A DNA stretch of 64,000 nt. It comes from a bacterium (GTDB lineage: Bacteria; Planctomycetota; Planctomycetia; Isosphaerales; Isosphaeraceae). Below the pieces are notes generated by a model that saw only the letters and a list, made by a program, of their open reading frames with translations, was not told the origin of the DNA and ran no database searches. A program made the translations under genes and the position numbers. The DNA lies in assembly GCA_016125085.1 (NCBI GenBank), contig WGMM01000026.1, positions 62,001 to 126,000 of the forward strand, written 5' to 3'. Below are positions 26,341 to 36,400 of this stretch, one piece after another (the first letter of the stretch is position 1; each line of letters begins with the position of its first letter).

Positions 26341-27126
26341 CGGTACGGAACTCCTTCGTGGCCCGCTCCCATAACCTGCCGCAACTGCCCGCATGCGTGC
26401 AGTTTTCGTTCGGAACCGGTTCGTACAGCGTCGCACTCTACTGTCGTAAGCGTCAGATCGGTCCGGTTCGTGCCGAATTTTTCCCGAAATTCCGGTAGAC
26501 AGTCCCCATATGATTATCGGCAGATTTCGGACCAGCGTCAACAAACCTGTTGTCTATCACGTAATTCCTCTTTGCGATCGATAAAATTCCACGGCCATCG
26601 GTCCAAGCGCCGTCGAAACCGAACGTGAACTTTTGCCGAATGCCGCTGCTGGCGAATCCCCCGCGCCCATTCAGAAATTTACCGGAAATTCTGCCGAATC
26701 GTCCTAAAGGATTCTCCCTGAAAGACCTCTTGAAAATCACCTTAGAACCCCTGCTTTGCGAAGAATCCGCATACATCTTACAACCCCGGCAACCCTCATT
26801 TTCGGCATGAAGCTCAATCCCGATTTCCGGCATAACCGGATAGGGACTTTAGGAAAAAATCAGAAATCGGGTCCAAAAAAAGCGATCGTGTCACCTATGC
26901 TGTTTCGAAGGTCTCATGATCGTTCCAGCGGAACCGGGAATGGCCAGGCGACATACCGTCATGGCCTCATCGATTCGTTACGAACGCATGTCACGACCAT
27001 GGATTCAGGGAAGGGAAAGATCGGCGTCCCGGCCTTCGCGGGAATCACGCCGCTGGCGGAGCCATCGTAAGTCACCGTGCGCCAATTCCTCCTGACCTGC
27101 ATCCTCGTCGTACATCGGAGTTCGCA
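26341..27126. other. Long intergenic region between divergent genes
   Basis: This 786-base stretch separates the efflux-adaptor and matrixin genes and must carry both promoters. It is noticeably less GC-rich than the flanking genes around 26,450-26,900. No gene, tRNA or strong hairpin was recognised. A possible REP-type sequence at 27020-27050 is listed separately. Confidence 0.5.
27020..27050 (-). repeat. Possible REP-type sequence
   Basis: Read on the minus strand, ATTCCCGCGAAGGCCGGGA resembles the widespread extragenic repeat with core ATTCCCGCGAAAGCGGGAAT found in many Gram-negative genomes. It can form only a short hairpin here. A single copy in this window cannot prove it is a repeat. 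Confidence 0.35.
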
Positions 27127-28548
27127 ATGGATCGATGGATTCATCCGTTGTTGCGGCCGTTCGGCCTGTCGAACGGGCCCCGGCACAAAGCCGGAAACGG
27201 TCGAAAACCCGCCTTTCTGAGTGTCGAAACTCTTGAATGCAGAGAGGTTCTGTCGAATTACGCTTTTCTTCCGAATCGCTGGCCGACGAAAACCAGGCTG
27301 ACATACTCGTTGCCCAGCGACGGCGTCTACTGGTTCAAATCGACGAACGTAATGCAGGCTTCGCTCGACAATGCACTTGGCGCCAACTGGCGTACGACCG
27401 TCGCGGAGGCTGTCTATCAGTGGTCGAGCGTTTCGGATCTCGACATCGCGCAGGTTCCCGACGGTGCCTTCGCAGGCGATTATTACGTCTCTCCGGCGGC
27501 TTCCGCCCCATTCGGCGACATCCGCATCGGTGGCTATGATTTCGCCAATTCGCAGATTCTGGCCTCGACTTTCGGTCCGCCACCTGACGGCTGGTCACGA
27601 GCCGGGGATATTTCCGTCAACGTCGGCGTAAACTGGAACCTTGGCAGCAACATCGACTTGCGAACAGTCATCCTGCACGAGGTCGGACACAGTCTCGGCC
27701 TGGATCACCCTTCGGATACGCAGTCGATCATGTACGAAAGCTATCAGGGCGTTCGGCCGACGCTCGCCGCGGGTGATATCGCAGGGATTCAGGCCCTTTA
27801 CGGCGCCCGGCGTGACGATTCCTACACCCTCGCCGGAATCGGCGTATCGGCGGCCAATCCGATCTCGCTGGCCGCCCCCGCACTGGGAGAACGCGCGACA
27901 GCCCTGGGAGGCATCGAGCTGGCGGCCGCGGGGGCCGCCGATTATTTCCGAATCGACGTGCCTGAAGGATTCGTCGGCACCAGCTTGAAAATGACGGTTT
28001 CGGCGAACGCGATCAGTATGCTGAGCCCGGCCTTGAGCCTGGTGGGTGCGGACGGATCGACGATCCGAAGCGCCTCTGCCGCTGGCCAGTGGGGCTCGAC
28101 AGTGACGATCGACCTGGGGCCCGTCCTGGCAGGTCAGTCGTTCGTCTTCAAGGTCAATTCCGCGGAGTCGAATCGTTTCGCCATCGGGGGCTACCGGGTT
28201 CAGGCCGATTTCGCGGGCGGCCAGGTCCCCCAGCCGACACCACCTGCGCCGACTCCCGAACCCACGCCGGTCACGCCCCCACCGGTCGTCATCGTCCCGC
28301 CCGTGACTCCACCTGCTCCTGTCACGCCGCCGCAAACCACACCGGTGACGCCTCCCGTCACGACTCCGACCGTGCCGAAACGATTTCGGCCACTACGCAA
28401 ACTGCCCGCTCCGATTCGTGCTCCTGTGAACAAGCCGAAGCCGGTCGTAAAAACGCCAGCGATCAAAAAACCGGTGACCGCCCCCGTGGCCGCGAAGCCG
28501 AAAACGAGTCTTTCGGCTCTGGCGAAAGTGCTTCTGGCGAAGAAATGA
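27127..28548 (+). CDS. Matrixin-family zinc metalloprotease, secreted
   Basis: The 473-residue product opens with a basic stretch and [13 protein letters not shown], resembling the planctomycete LEPR-XLL-type N-terminal motif (LExRxxLS). The protease domain spans about 45-235, with the zinc site [11 protein letters not shown] and the Met-turn SIMY. A beta-rich region that looks like a pre-peptidase C-terminal-type domain (about 245-360) follows. A Pro/Thr-rich linker with repeated TPP units and a Lys-rich end complete it. The active-site spacing HExxHxxGxxH is intact, so it should be active. The substrate is unknown. It is followed by the superoxide dismutase gene in the same direction. Confidence 0.88.
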   Translation: MDRWIHPLLRPFGLSNGPRHKAGNGRKPAFLSVETLECREVLSNYAFLPNRWPTKTRLTYSLPSDGVYWFKSTNVMQASLDNALGANWRTTVAEAVYQWSSVSDLDIAQVPDGAFAGDYYVSPAASAPFGDIRIGGYDFANSQILASTFGPPPDGWSRAGDISVNVGVNWNLGSNIDLRTVILHEVGHSLGLDHPSDTQSIMYESYQGVRPTLAAGDIAGIQALYGARRDDSYTLAGIGVSAANPISLAAPALGERATALGGIELAAAGAADYFRIDVPEGFVGTSLKMTVSANAISMLSPALSLVGADGSTIRSASAAGQWGSTVTIDLGPVLAGQSFVFKVNSAESNRFAIGGYRVQADFAGGQVPQPTPPAPTPEPTPVTPPPVVIVPPVTPPAPVTPPQTTPVTPPVTTPTVPKRFRPLRKLPAPIRAPVNKPKPVVKTPAIKKPVTAPVAAKPKTSLSALAKVLLAKK

Positions 28549-28678
28549 TCGTGGCGAAATTCCCTTGAATTCCGCCCTGAATCGCTATAACAATCAGTGG
28601 AAGGTGGAGGCCGGTCCGACTCCGGGATGTCGTCGGCCTCTCTGGTCCTGTCCGAAGACTCAAGGAAAGACAAAGACG

Positions 28679-29296
28679 ATGGCTGAATTCACATTACCGC
28701 CCCTTCCGTATGATCATTCGGCTCTTGAGCCGCACATCGACGCCCAGACGATGCAGATCCATCATACGAAGCATCATCAGGCCTACATCACCAATCTGAA
28801 CAATGCCCTGAAGGACCATCCCGACCTTCAGAACAAGACTCTCGAACAACTGCTGACGAATCTGGACGCCGTTCCGGAATCGATCCGCATGGCCGTTCGC
28901 AACAACGGCGGCGGCCACTACAATCACTCGCTGTTCTGGCAGATCATGGGCCCGGGTGGCGGTGGCGAACCGACCGGTGCCGTGGCCGACGCGATCGCGG
29001 CCGATCTGGGCGGTTTCGCCGCCTTCAAGGAAGCCTTCACCAAAGCCGGCCTGACCCGCTTCGGCAGCGGCTGGGCATGGCTTTACGTCGGTAAGGACGG
29101 CAAGCTGGCCGTCGGATCGAGCCCGAATCAGGATAGCCCCCTGATGGACGGCGCCACGCCGATCCTGGGCAACGACGTCTGGGAACACGCCTACTACCTG
29201 AAGTATCAGAACCGCCGGCCCGACTACATGGCCGCCTGGTTCGAAACGATCAACTGGAACGAAGTGAATCGCCGCTATCTCGCCGCCAAGGGCTGA
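28679..29296 (+). CDS. sodA: Manganese-type superoxide dismutase
   Basis: The 205-residue product is a complete Fe/Mn superoxide dismutase. The metal ligands are His28 in [11 protein letters not shown], the His in [13 protein letters not shown], and Asp and His in [13 protein letters not shown]. The [10 protein letters not shown] and [13 protein letters not shown] stretches, with Gln in the outer-sphere position, favour manganese over iron. No signal peptide is present, so it is cytoplasmic. It converts superoxide to oxygen and peroxide. A GC-rich hairpin follows the stop. Confidence 0.93.
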   Translation: MAEFTLPPLPYDHSALEPHIDAQTMQIHHTKHHQAYITNLNNALKDHPDLQNKTLEQLLTNLDAVPESIRMAVRNNGGGHYNHSLFWQIMGPGGGGEPTGAVADAIAADLGGFAAFKEAFTKAGLTRFGSGWAWLYVGKDGKLAVGSSPNQDSPLMDGATPILGNDVWEHAYYLKYQNRRPDYMAAWFETINWNEVNRRYLAAKG

Positions 29297-29311
29297 GTCG
29301 GCTATCGCATT

Positions 29312-29390
29312 TCCCTGTCGCTTTCGAGACGGGGAAGCGATTCTTGCGGATCGATCAGCGGAAGCCGCCGGACGGGCGGCTTCCGTGCTT
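29312..29390 (+). terminator. Terminator-like hairpins after sodA
   Basis: The stem GGAAGCCGCC/GGCGGCTTCC (29360-29384) closes over five bases and is followed by GTGCTTTCT. A weaker stem at 29312-29336 precedes it. Confidence 0.65.
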
Positions 29391-29486
29391 TCTACGATTC
29401 ACGAAGACTGGACTTGCCAAATTACGTCGATTCAGGAAGATAGGGAATCGAATCGGTCCGTCTGACGGTCAGGAAGGAGCCTTGCC

Positions 29487-30062
29487 GTGAAGCGTTCGTG
29501 CGTGTGGGGAATTCTGATGCTGGCATGGACCGGAGTGATTTCCGGCGGCGGATGTCGAACGACTCGGCCGGAAGTGCCCCCGCCCCCGTCGTTCGCGCGC
29601 GACGGCCAGAAGCTCGGCAGCAAGCCCGTCGCATTCGGTTCGGCCCCCAAGGCCGGCTACATGATCGACGCTTCAACACAACTGGCTCCGGGTATTGCGG
29701 CCCCGGGGGGGGATCGCACGTCCGTCGCCAGCCGCGAAGGATTACGCGACTCCCCGACCGCGACGATCCAGGAAGGCTCGACATCGAAGGGCACACTTGG
29801 CCGCATGTTCGACGGGCTCAGCTCGAATTCTTCAGGTGCGAAGCGTGACGAAGCGGTCGGCAAGGCCGGATTCGAACTCGATACGCCCGCTTCGGCGCCG
29901 ATCGATCCGCCCGTGAATCTTCCGCCCCCACCGCTGATTCCGCCCCCTTCGGCCACCAGCGACCCCGCACCGCCGCCAGCGAAAGCATCGGGCAATTCGT
30001 CGCCGCAACCGTTACCCGGTGAATCAGCCCTTCCGCCACTCGTTCCAGAGCCCGTGCCGTGA
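29487..30062 (+). CDS. Proline-rich lipoprotein, unrecognised
   Basis: The 191-residue product starts at GTG with GGAG seven bases upstream. It has a lipoprotein signal ending in the lipobox-like SGGGC, cleavable before Cys23. The rest is low-complexity, with Pro- and Ser-rich stretches such as NLPPPPLIPPP. No domain was recognised. The stop codon overlaps the start of the pseudouridine synthase gene by 4 bases, which suggests coupling but no shared function is obvious. Confidence 0.68.
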   Translation: MKRSCVWGILMLAWTGVISGGGCRTTRPEVPPPPSFARDGQKLGSKPVAFGSAPKAGYMIDASTQLAPGIAAPGGDRTSVASREGLRDSPTATIQEGSTSKGTLGRMFDGLSSNSSGAKRDEAVGKAGFELDTPASAPIDPPVNLPPPPLIPPPSATSDPAPPPAKASGNSSPQPLPGESALPPLVPEPVP

Positions 30063-30877
30063 CAGATTCCGATACGCCGAAGCCACTTGAGACAGAAGAA
30101 GAACCCGCCGAATCCGCTCGTGTCGCAGCCCTGACAAAGCCTGAGATCTTCTTCGAAGACGCGCACCTGGCCCTGATCTTCAAGCCCGCCGGCTGGCTTT
30201 CGGTTCCGGGCATGCCCGGATCGCTCTCTGCTCGCGACCCCTCCGTTCAGCAGTGGCTGGCGAAACGGTGGGCACCGGGCGACAGCGGAGAAGGCTTCGT
30301 GGGCACGGTGCACAGGCTGGACAGGCCGGTCTCGGGCGTCATGGTGTGGGCGAAATCGCCAAGAGCGGCCCGAAGGCTCTCCGAACAGTTCGCAAGCGGC
30401 AAAGTCGTGAAACAGTATTGGGCCGTCGTCGCGGGCGGACCATCGGCGAACTCGGGGGTCTGGGAAGACTGGCTGGCTCTGCAGCGTGTCGAAGGCCGCA
30501 ATAGCGTACTTCGATGTTCGCCCGGGGCTCCCGGCGGACAACCGGCCCGCACCGACTGGCAAAAACTCGACGCCACTGGCCTGAACCAGGGCCTGGCCTG
30601 GCTGAGCCTGTGGCCGCGCACGGGCCGAATGCATCAGTTGCGGGTTCAGTGTGCGGAACGGGGCTGGCCGATCGTGGGCGACACCCAGTACGGCTCGACC
30701 GAGCCTTGGCCGCATCCCTGGAAAATGGCCCTGCATGCACGTTCGCTGACGTTCCGCCACCCGGAAACACAGGAGCAGTTCCTGGCGGAATCGCCGGTTC
30801 CGGAGCACTGGTACTCTCTGGGCGAAGTCGTCGCCTGGCGTGACGGCGGCGAACATTCGACGATCCGGAAGTCGTAA
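30059..30877 (+). CDS. RluA-family RNA pseudouridine synthase
   Basis: The 272-residue product has the RluA signature GTVHRLDRPVSGVMVWAKS with catalytic Asp88, the upstream FEDAHLALIFKPAGWLSVPG, and the C-terminal RTGRMHQLRVQCAERGWPIV. It isomerises uridine to pseudouridine in rRNA or tRNA; no S4 domain is present and the target is not known. A GTG start at 30059 overlaps the previous gene by 4 bases. Confidence 0.9.
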   Translation: MTDSDTPKPLETEEEPAESARVAALTKPEIFFEDAHLALIFKPAGWLSVPGMPGSLSARDPSVQQWLAKRWAPGDSGEGFVGTVHRLDRPVSGVMVWAKSPRAARRLSEQFASGKVVKQYWAVVAGGPSANSGVWEDWLALQRVEGRNSVLRCSPGAPGGQPARTDWQKLDATGLNQGLAWLSLWPRTGRMHQLRVQCAERGWPIVGDTQYGSTEPWPHPWKMALHARSLTFRHPETQEQFLAESPVPEHWYSLGEVVAWRDGGEHSTIRKS

Positions 30878-31292
30878 TCGATTCAGCGACCAGGGCCAAG
30901 CTTGTCGAAGAAATGTCCCGGGGTACGTCGGACGAAAAATCGGCGATCGGGACAGTCGTACATGACCCGGTCTTTCGCGACTTCGAAGTCATCCATTCGC
31001 CCATATCTTTTCAGGCCTTGTTTTCGACAGGCTGGTGAGCAGTCTCGCTTGCGAACCATTTTTTGTTTGACGGATCCGTGCGAAATTTCAGCACGGGTTT
31101 CTTTGCCCCGGGCGAATACGCGGATTCGAACGGCCCGGCTGTTTCGATAGGATAAGTCGAACGCAAACGTGCTTCGAAGCCGGCTGCCGAACCAGGCCGT
31201 GCAATCATTTCGCACGAATTTGCGCCATTTCTCCCCGGCTTGCGATTTCGTCGATAACACCTGTCCGTTTTCTCCAGCGTTCGAGGTCTCCG
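30878..31292. other. Intergenic region upstream of the sigma factor gene
   Basis: No gene or clear hairpin was seen in this 415-base stretch. It should include the promoter of the sigma factor/kinase pair; no recognisable promoter was found, consistent with a possible autoregulated ECF promoter. Confidence 0.4.
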
Positions 31293-31922
31293 ATGATCGA
31301 CAGCACAGAACCCTCGGCGAATGCGACGGTCCGGAAAATGATCGGCGACGTTCGGGAAAAGAACACTCAGGCCGAACAGGAATTTTTCGATTATTTCGCG
31401 CCCCGGATCGAGAGGGTCTGCGCGCGGGTTCTGGGTTCTCTGCCGAATCGTCCCGGGGCGATCGTCTCACCTGAGAGCAAGGCCATCAGCGCCATGCGCA
31501 GCCTGATGACCGGTCTTCAGAAGGGGCGATTCGGCGATTTATCTGACGAAACAGGCCTGCTGAGGCTATTGATCACGATCGCGACCCGTAAATGCCGCGA
31601 TGCCCAGCGAGCCCACTTCGCCCAGTCACGTGGCGCGGGCAGGCTGGTTCGGCCATCCGAATACGCCGATGAAGACAGCCCCGAGGACTGCCTGGACCAG
31701 CTCGGCAAGATCATGGAAACGCCGCTGTTCGAAGTCGAAATGCAGGAACGGTGCGAGCGGCTCATGAGCATGCTTTCGCCCAAGGATCAGATCATCGCCC
31801 AGAAACGGCTCGAAGGTTACACCGAGGAAGAAATCGCCGACCTGATCGGCATGGCCCGGCGATCGGTGCAATTGCATATCGACAAAATTCGCAAGACCTG
31901 GAGTCGCGTTCTTGAGGAATGA
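31293..31922 (+). CDS. ECF-type RNA polymerase sigma factor
   Basis: The 209-residue product has a region-2 helix set ending LLRLLITIATRKCRDAQRAHF and a region-4 helix-turn-helix: LSPKDQIIAQKRLEGYTEEE then IADLIGMARRSVQLHIDKIRK. Its size and lack of regions 1 and 3 mark it as an extracytoplasmic-function sigma factor. The next gene is a protein kinase that begins before this one ends. That pairing is typical of planctomycete ECF groups in which a Hanks-type kinase replaces the anti-sigma factor as regulator. The kinase is probably its signal input. Confidence 0.85.
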   Translation: MIDSTEPSANATVRKMIGDVREKNTQAEQEFFDYFAPRIERVCARVLGSLPNRPGAIVSPESKAISAMRSLMTGLQKGRFGDLSDETGLLRLLITIATRKCRDAQRAHFAQSRGAGRLVRPSEYADEDSPEDCLDQLGKIMETPLFEVEMQERCERLMSMLSPKDQIIAQKRLEGYTEEEIADLIGMARRSVQLHIDKIRKTWSRVLEE

Positions 31923-33549
31923 TCCGCTGGACGACCGCGATGTCGATCCGACTGATCCAGGCCCGGGACCTGGCGACCCGGAATGCGCTCAGGTCTCGGA
32001 AGATCCGTTCGATGCGGACCTTGCGGAAATCCCCATCGAAATCATCGATTCCTTCGACGAAGCCTGGTTCCTGGGCAGGTCGCCAGTGCTCGAAGAATTT
32101 CTGAAGCAAGTCCCGGCAAAGCATCGCCCCCGGTTGCTCATGGAACTGCTGAGCATCGAGTGGGATCATCGCAAGCGTATCGGTGCTCGCTGCGAATATC
32201 AGGATTATCTTGCCCGATTCCCCCAGGCGACGAACTGGCTCGATCGGCACTGGCGATCGACGTTTCCCGTCGAGGACCGGACGCCGCTGGCGACACCGAA
32301 AAAACCGGGCAGGTCCGACAAACCCGTCGACCGAAAATCGGCCGAACCGAGATACCGCATCGAGAAGCGCATCGGCCGCGGGCAATTCGGAGAGGTCTAT
32401 CTGGCTTTCGATCGCACCCTCTTACGTCATGTCGCTCTGAAGATCATGCGTTCCGAATGGGTGCTCGACCCGAACGCGAGACGCAGATTCCGCCGTGAAG
32501 TCGAGGTCATCGGCAGGCTCACGCACCCGGGGATCATTCCGATCTATGATTACGGCCATTTCACGAATGGCGAACCGTTTTATGCGATGAGGTACGTCGA
32601 GGCCGTCGAATCGCTCGCGTCGCGGATCCGCCATGCCTATCGAAATGCGACATTCGACGATACGGCATCGGACTTCCCACACGCCGAAGGCCCGGAGGCT
32701 GGGCGTCCGGAATGTGTCGATGAAGTCAGCGAGACCGGGAAAAAACAAGGATTCCGTGGTCGACTCGCTCGGCGATTCGAACGCGATCAAGATGGCGAAT
32801 CAAGTTCACCGGATCCGCCCGAACCGATAGAAATCCGATATCTGCTGGAAAAGTTCCTCGCTCTGATCGATGCCGTCGCATACGCACATGAAAATGGCAT
32901 CATTCACCGCGACATCAAGCCGGAGCACTTGATTCTCGGATCGTTCGGCGAATCGTTTCTGGTCGACTGGGGCATGGCACTCGTTGCCGATCAGAAACCC
33001 GAAACGGATTCGGACGAAAATGGTTCCGCCTTCGGCTCGTTCAGCGAGTCGGCCTTCGAAATCCTTTCGGATCGCCCGGGAGCCTTCGCAGGAACTCCTC
33101 AATATTGCTCGCCGGAACAGGCTCTTGGGCTGCCATGCAACCGGGCCTGCGACATTTATTCGCTGGGGGCGACGCTCTATCACATCATGACCGGCCGGCC
33201 GCCCCGCATCGTCAGCCCGGATCGCCCTTGCCTGATCGAAGCCGCGCGCAAAAACGACTTCGACCCGCCGCGTTCAGTCATGCCCGGCCTGGACAAAGCG
33301 ATGGAGCAGGTCATCCTGAAAGCCATGCAGGGCAAGCCGCAGCGACGCTACGCATCAGCCCGGGCACTCGGTGACGACGTGCGCCGCTGGATGGCCGACG
33401 AACCGGTACAAGCCTGGAAAGAGCCCTGGCCGCGCAGAGCCGGAAGGGTCATCAGGCGCAAGCGACGCGCTGTCATGATCGGAGGCCTGGCGACGATCGT
33501 CATCCTGGCCATCGCTTCGCAACTGTTCGATGCCGGCTTCCCTGGTTAA
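31912..33549 (+). CDS. Hanks-type Ser/Thr protein kinase paired with the ECF sigma factor
   Basis: The 545-residue product has an N-terminal ~145-residue region, then a kinase domain with GRGQFGEVY, Lys177 in HVALKIM, HRDIKPEHL (Asp334), VDWG in place of DFG, and GTPQYCSPEQALG. About 65 Asp/Arg-rich residues (240-305) are inserted before the catalytic loop. The loop residue that is normally the metal-binding Asn is His. A C-terminal helix (MIGGLATIVILAIASQLF) anchors it in the membrane. The TTG start at 31912 overlaps the sigma gene by 11 bases; the start is the least certain part. The stop shares TTAA with the convergent trpD. Confidence 0.85.
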   Translation: MRNDPLDDRDVDPTDPGPGPGDPECAQVSEDPFDADLAEIPIEIIDSFDEAWFLGRSPVLEEFLKQVPAKHRPRLLMELLSIEWDHRKRIGARCEYQDYLARFPQATNWLDRHWRSTFPVEDRTPLATPKKPGRSDKPVDRKSAEPRYRIEKRIGRGQFGEVYLAFDRTLLRHVALKIMRSEWVLDPNARRRFRREVEVIGRLTHPGIIPIYDYGHFTNGEPFYAMRYVEAVESLASRIRHAYRNATFDDTASDFPHAEGPEAGRPECVDEVSETGKKQGFRGRLARRFERDQDGESSSPDPPEPIEIRYLLEKFLALIDAVAYAHENGIIHRDIKPEHLILGSFGESFLVDWGMALVADQKPETDSDENGSAFGSFSESAFEILSDRPGAFAGTPQYCSPEQALGLPCNRACDIYSLGATLYHIMTGRPPRIVSPDRPCLIEAARKNDFDPPRSVMPGLDKAMEQVILKAMQGKPQRRYASARALGDDVRRWMADEPVQAWKEPWPRRAGRVIRRKRRAVMIGGLATIVILAIASQLFDAGFPG

Positions 33550-34589
33550 CCCTGACCGGCTCTCGAGAATGCCGCATACGATTCAAGCGTTTCGGCAGCC
33601 TTGCCGGAGGCGATCGCTTGGCGTGCGGCCTGAACGCCATCGCCTGGCGTCGGCACCTTCTCCGTAACCCACAAACCAGCGGCCGCGTTGGCGACGATGT
33701 ATGCTTCGTCGGCTGGATGCTCGGCTTTTCCGGCGAACACCGCACGAATCCGCCGGGCACTCTCTTCCGGAGATTCCACGCGAATTTCGCGAGGCTCATG
33801 CATCGGAAGCCTGAAGGTCAGTTCCGGGTGCCACAAATGTTCTTCGACACCTTCGGGCGTGACCAGCAGTGCACGAGTCGGTGCCCCCAGGGTGACTTCG
33901 TCCAGACCGTCCTGACCAGTCACGATCACGGATCGCTGAACACCTGATATGCGAAGCACTTGCGCGAAAAGGTCCGCCAGGGCGGCATCCGGAACCCCCA
34001 GAAGCTGGTGCGTCGGCCGCGCCGGATTGGCCAGCGGCCCGATCAGGTTGAAAACCGTGCGGAACGGCAGCGCGGCACGCACCGGGGCCAGCGATTTCAA
34101 GGCCGGATGAAATGCCGGTGCGAACAGAAAAGCGAAACCGAACCGGCGAGCGGCTTCCTGCAAAGCCGGCGGGGAAAGGTCAAGCCGCACGCCAAGCGCT
34201 TCGAGCACCTGCGAGCTGCCCGACTTCCCCGTGGCGGCGCGGTTGCCGTGCTTGATCACCGGCACGCCGGCCGCGGCACACACGATCGCTGAAGCCGTGG
34301 ACACATTCAGGCTGCTGGCGTGATCGCCGCCGGTGCCGCAGGTGTCGAGCCGGACAGGTCCGATCGATTCAGGATCGCCGAAAGGCACCATGCGGGCCAG
34401 CACGGCTTCGAGCGCGGCCGAGAGCGTTTCGGCACGTTCGCCACTCATGCGAAGAGCTGTGAGGAATGAAGCCACAATAGCAGGCGGAGCATCAGGTTCC
34501 AGAATATCGTCGAAGGCGAGCCGCAGCTGGGCGACACTCGGAAACAGCCCCTGCACCATCAGCGAGATGGCATCTTTCGTACGGTTCAT
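33546..34589 (-). CDS. trpD: Anthranilate phosphoribosyltransferase
   Basis: The 347-residue product has the family signature DTCGTGGDHASSLNVSTASA, KHGNRAATGKSGSSQVLEAL and FRTVFNLIGPLANPARP, and matches TrpD in length. It transfers phosphoribose to anthranilate, the second step of tryptophan synthesis. The start codon overlaps the stop of the upstream HtrA-like protease (ATGA), so it is translated from an htrA-trpD message. No other trp genes are in the window. Confidence 0.93.
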   Translation of the reverse strand: MNRTKDAISLMVQGLFPSVAQLRLAFDDILEPDAPPAIVASFLTALRMSGERAETLSAALEAVLARMVPFGDPESIGPVRLDTCGTGGDHASSLNVSTASAIVCAAAGVPVIKHGNRAATGKSGSSQVLEALGVRLDLSPPALQEAARRFGFAFLFAPAFHPALKSLAPVRAALPFRTVFNLIGPLANPARPTHQLLGVPDAALADLFAQVLRISGVQRSVIVTGQDGLDEVTLGAPTRALLVTPEGVEEHLWHPELTFRLPMHEPREIRVESPEESARRIRAVFAGKAEHPADEAYIVANAAAGLWVTEKVPTPGDGVQAARQAIASGKAAETLESYAAFSRAGQG

Positions 34590-36172
34590 GCATCGACCTT
34601 CAATACGAATACCTGGATCGGCTGGCCCGGCTCCGACCTGATGACTTCGATCTCAAGCGCCCGGCCCGTTTCGGCCGGCTTATCGCCCGGCACTTCCTCG
34701 ATCGCCTGCCGGAGGGCATCCATCAGCCCGTCCGCGGCCGTGAACCGCTTGCCGTTGATGGCCGTGATCACATCGCCCGTCTGAAGTTCTTCAGCCAGCG
34801 GGCTGGTTTCCTGCACACGCACGACGAACGCACCTAAAGTCGCCGCCGGCAGGCCGATACGGCGGGCCAGCGAGGGATTGAGCGACCGCACCTTCAGCCC
34901 CCAGGGGCCATCCAGCAGCGCGGCAGCGTCGACATTCCCGGTGCCTGCGCCAGGCTGGCCGCCCCGTTTTTCGTCGATCGTCTTCGAGAGGATTCGGTCC
35001 CGCTCGCCGACGGTCACGCGCACCTGCACTTTGGCTCGATCACGCCAGATGACGAGTTCGACCGGCCGGCCGATCGGCGTCATGCTGACCAGGTTGATCA
35101 GGTGGTTCAAGTCGGTCACTTCGCGGGTGTCGAAGCTGAGGATCACGTCCTTGTCTCGCAACCCGGCCCGCATGGCCGGCGAATCGGGATGCACAGCCGT
35201 GATCAACGCCCCCCGGGGCAATTCCAGGCCCAGATCCGTCGCTTTTTCGAGGTTGAGGTCGTCGAGGTCGACACCCATCGCGCCCCGGTTCACTCGACCG
35301 TGCGTCAGCAACTGATCCATGATCCAGCGGGCCAGGTTGATGGGAATCGTGAAGCCGACCCCCTCGCTGCCGCCCCCCTGGGAAGCGATCGCCGTGTTGA
35401 TTCCGATGACCTCACCCTTCAGATTCGCCAGCGGCCCGCCCGAATTGCCGGGATTGATCGCCGCGTCGGTCTGCAGAAAGTCCTGATTTTCGACACCGTC
35501 CTGAAACAGGCCCATTTCATGCCGCCCGCGCGCGGAAATGATGCCGTGAGACACGGAATGCGTCAGGCCGAACGGACTGCCGAGAGCCATAACCCATGTA
35601 CCCACAGAGACTTCGTCCGAGTTGCCCATAACGGCAGGCTTGAGGATCGGGGCATTCGGGGCAAGGCGGATCACGGCGATATCGGCCTTCTCGTCGGCCC
35701 AGACTTTCTCAGGCACGAGCACGCGGCCGTCGGCCAGTTGAATCCGGATATTCGAAGGTACGGAGTCCATTACGACGTGATTGTTCGTCAGAACGTATTG
35801 CCCGGGATATTTCGTGGCGACGACGACGCCGGAGCCGCTCTCTTCCAGCTCTGCGGCACCTTCGGCCGGCTTTTTGCGTGCGACGATGTGCACGACGGAT
35901 GGCGACATCACCTTGGCCACCCGCTGGAAGACGGTGTTCACCGGGGCGAACGCCGCATAGGTTTTCGCAAGTTCCGGGTCGACAGTCGGTGCGGCTACGG
36001 TCGAAGCCCCATTGCCAGCCGCCGCGACATTCGGGGCTGCCGATGCCCTGGTCGGGTTCTGGGCCGAGATCCTGCGGCCCCGGAATTCACCGATCCGCAG
36101 GCCGAGATCGACCCCGAGCAGCAAAGTCGGAATCAACCAGACGAGAGCGATGCGTCGATGGCCGAACTTCAT
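34586..36172 (-). CDS. HtrA/DegP-type serine protease with two PDZ domains
   Basis: The 528-residue product has an N-terminal hydrophobic segment (about 8-25), an Ala/Pro-rich linker, and a trypsin-like domain with His in LTNNHVVMD, Asp in EKADIAVIRL and Ser in AAINPGNSGGPLANL. Two PDZ domains follow: about 290-380 (AVHPDSPAMRAGLRDKDVIL) and about 420-520 (QETSPLAEELQTGDVITAI). It is expected in the periplasm or anchored to the membrane, acting in protein quality control. The ATG at 36172 has AGGAGG five bases upstream. It overlaps trpD by 4 bases. Confidence 0.92.
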   Translation of the reverse strand: MKFGHRRIALVWLIPTLLLGVDLGLRIGEFRGRRISAQNPTRASAAPNVAAAGNGASTVAAPTVDPELAKTYAAFAPVNTVFQRVAKVMSPSVVHIVARKKPAEGAAELEESGSGVVVATKYPGQYVLTNNHVVMDSVPSNIRIQLADGRVLVPEKVWADEKADIAVIRLAPNAPILKPAVMGNSDEVSVGTWVMALGSPFGLTHSVSHGIISARGRHEMGLFQDGVENQDFLQTDAAINPGNSGGPLANLKGEVIGINTAIASQGGGSEGVGFTIPINLARWIMDQLLTHGRVNRGAMGVDLDDLNLEKATDLGLELPRGALITAVHPDSPAMRAGLRDKDVILSFDTREVTDLNHLINLVSMTPIGRPVELVIWRDRAKVQVRVTVGERDRILSKTIDEKRGGQPGAGTGNVDAAALLDGPWGLKVRSLNPSLARRIGLPAATLGAFVVRVQETSPLAEELQTGDVITAINGKRFTAADGLMDALRQAIEEVPGDKPAETGRALEIEVIRSEPGQPIQVFVLKVDA

Positions 36173-36277
36173 CCTGACCTCCTGCCTGGCATGCTCCGGG
36201 CTTCGCACGCCATAGTTTCACCCGACTCGATTCTGACACGCCATATCCTAAACGAGCGAGAAAGCCGGAAGAAATCG

Positions 36278-36326
36278 AAAAAAAAGGAGCGAGCCGCGAT
36301 CGATCGGCAGGATCGAAGGCGGCTCG
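36278..36326 (-). terminator. Rho-independent terminator of the DksA-like gene
   Basis: On the minus strand a CGAGCCGC/GCGGCTCG stem is followed within five bases by eight T residues. Confidence 0.8.
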
Positions 36327-36400
36327 TCTCAAGATGCGGACTCAATTGGAACTTACGATCAGGCAGCCCTTGCCGGGAGAGGGCAGGACCGCCGGTTCGG

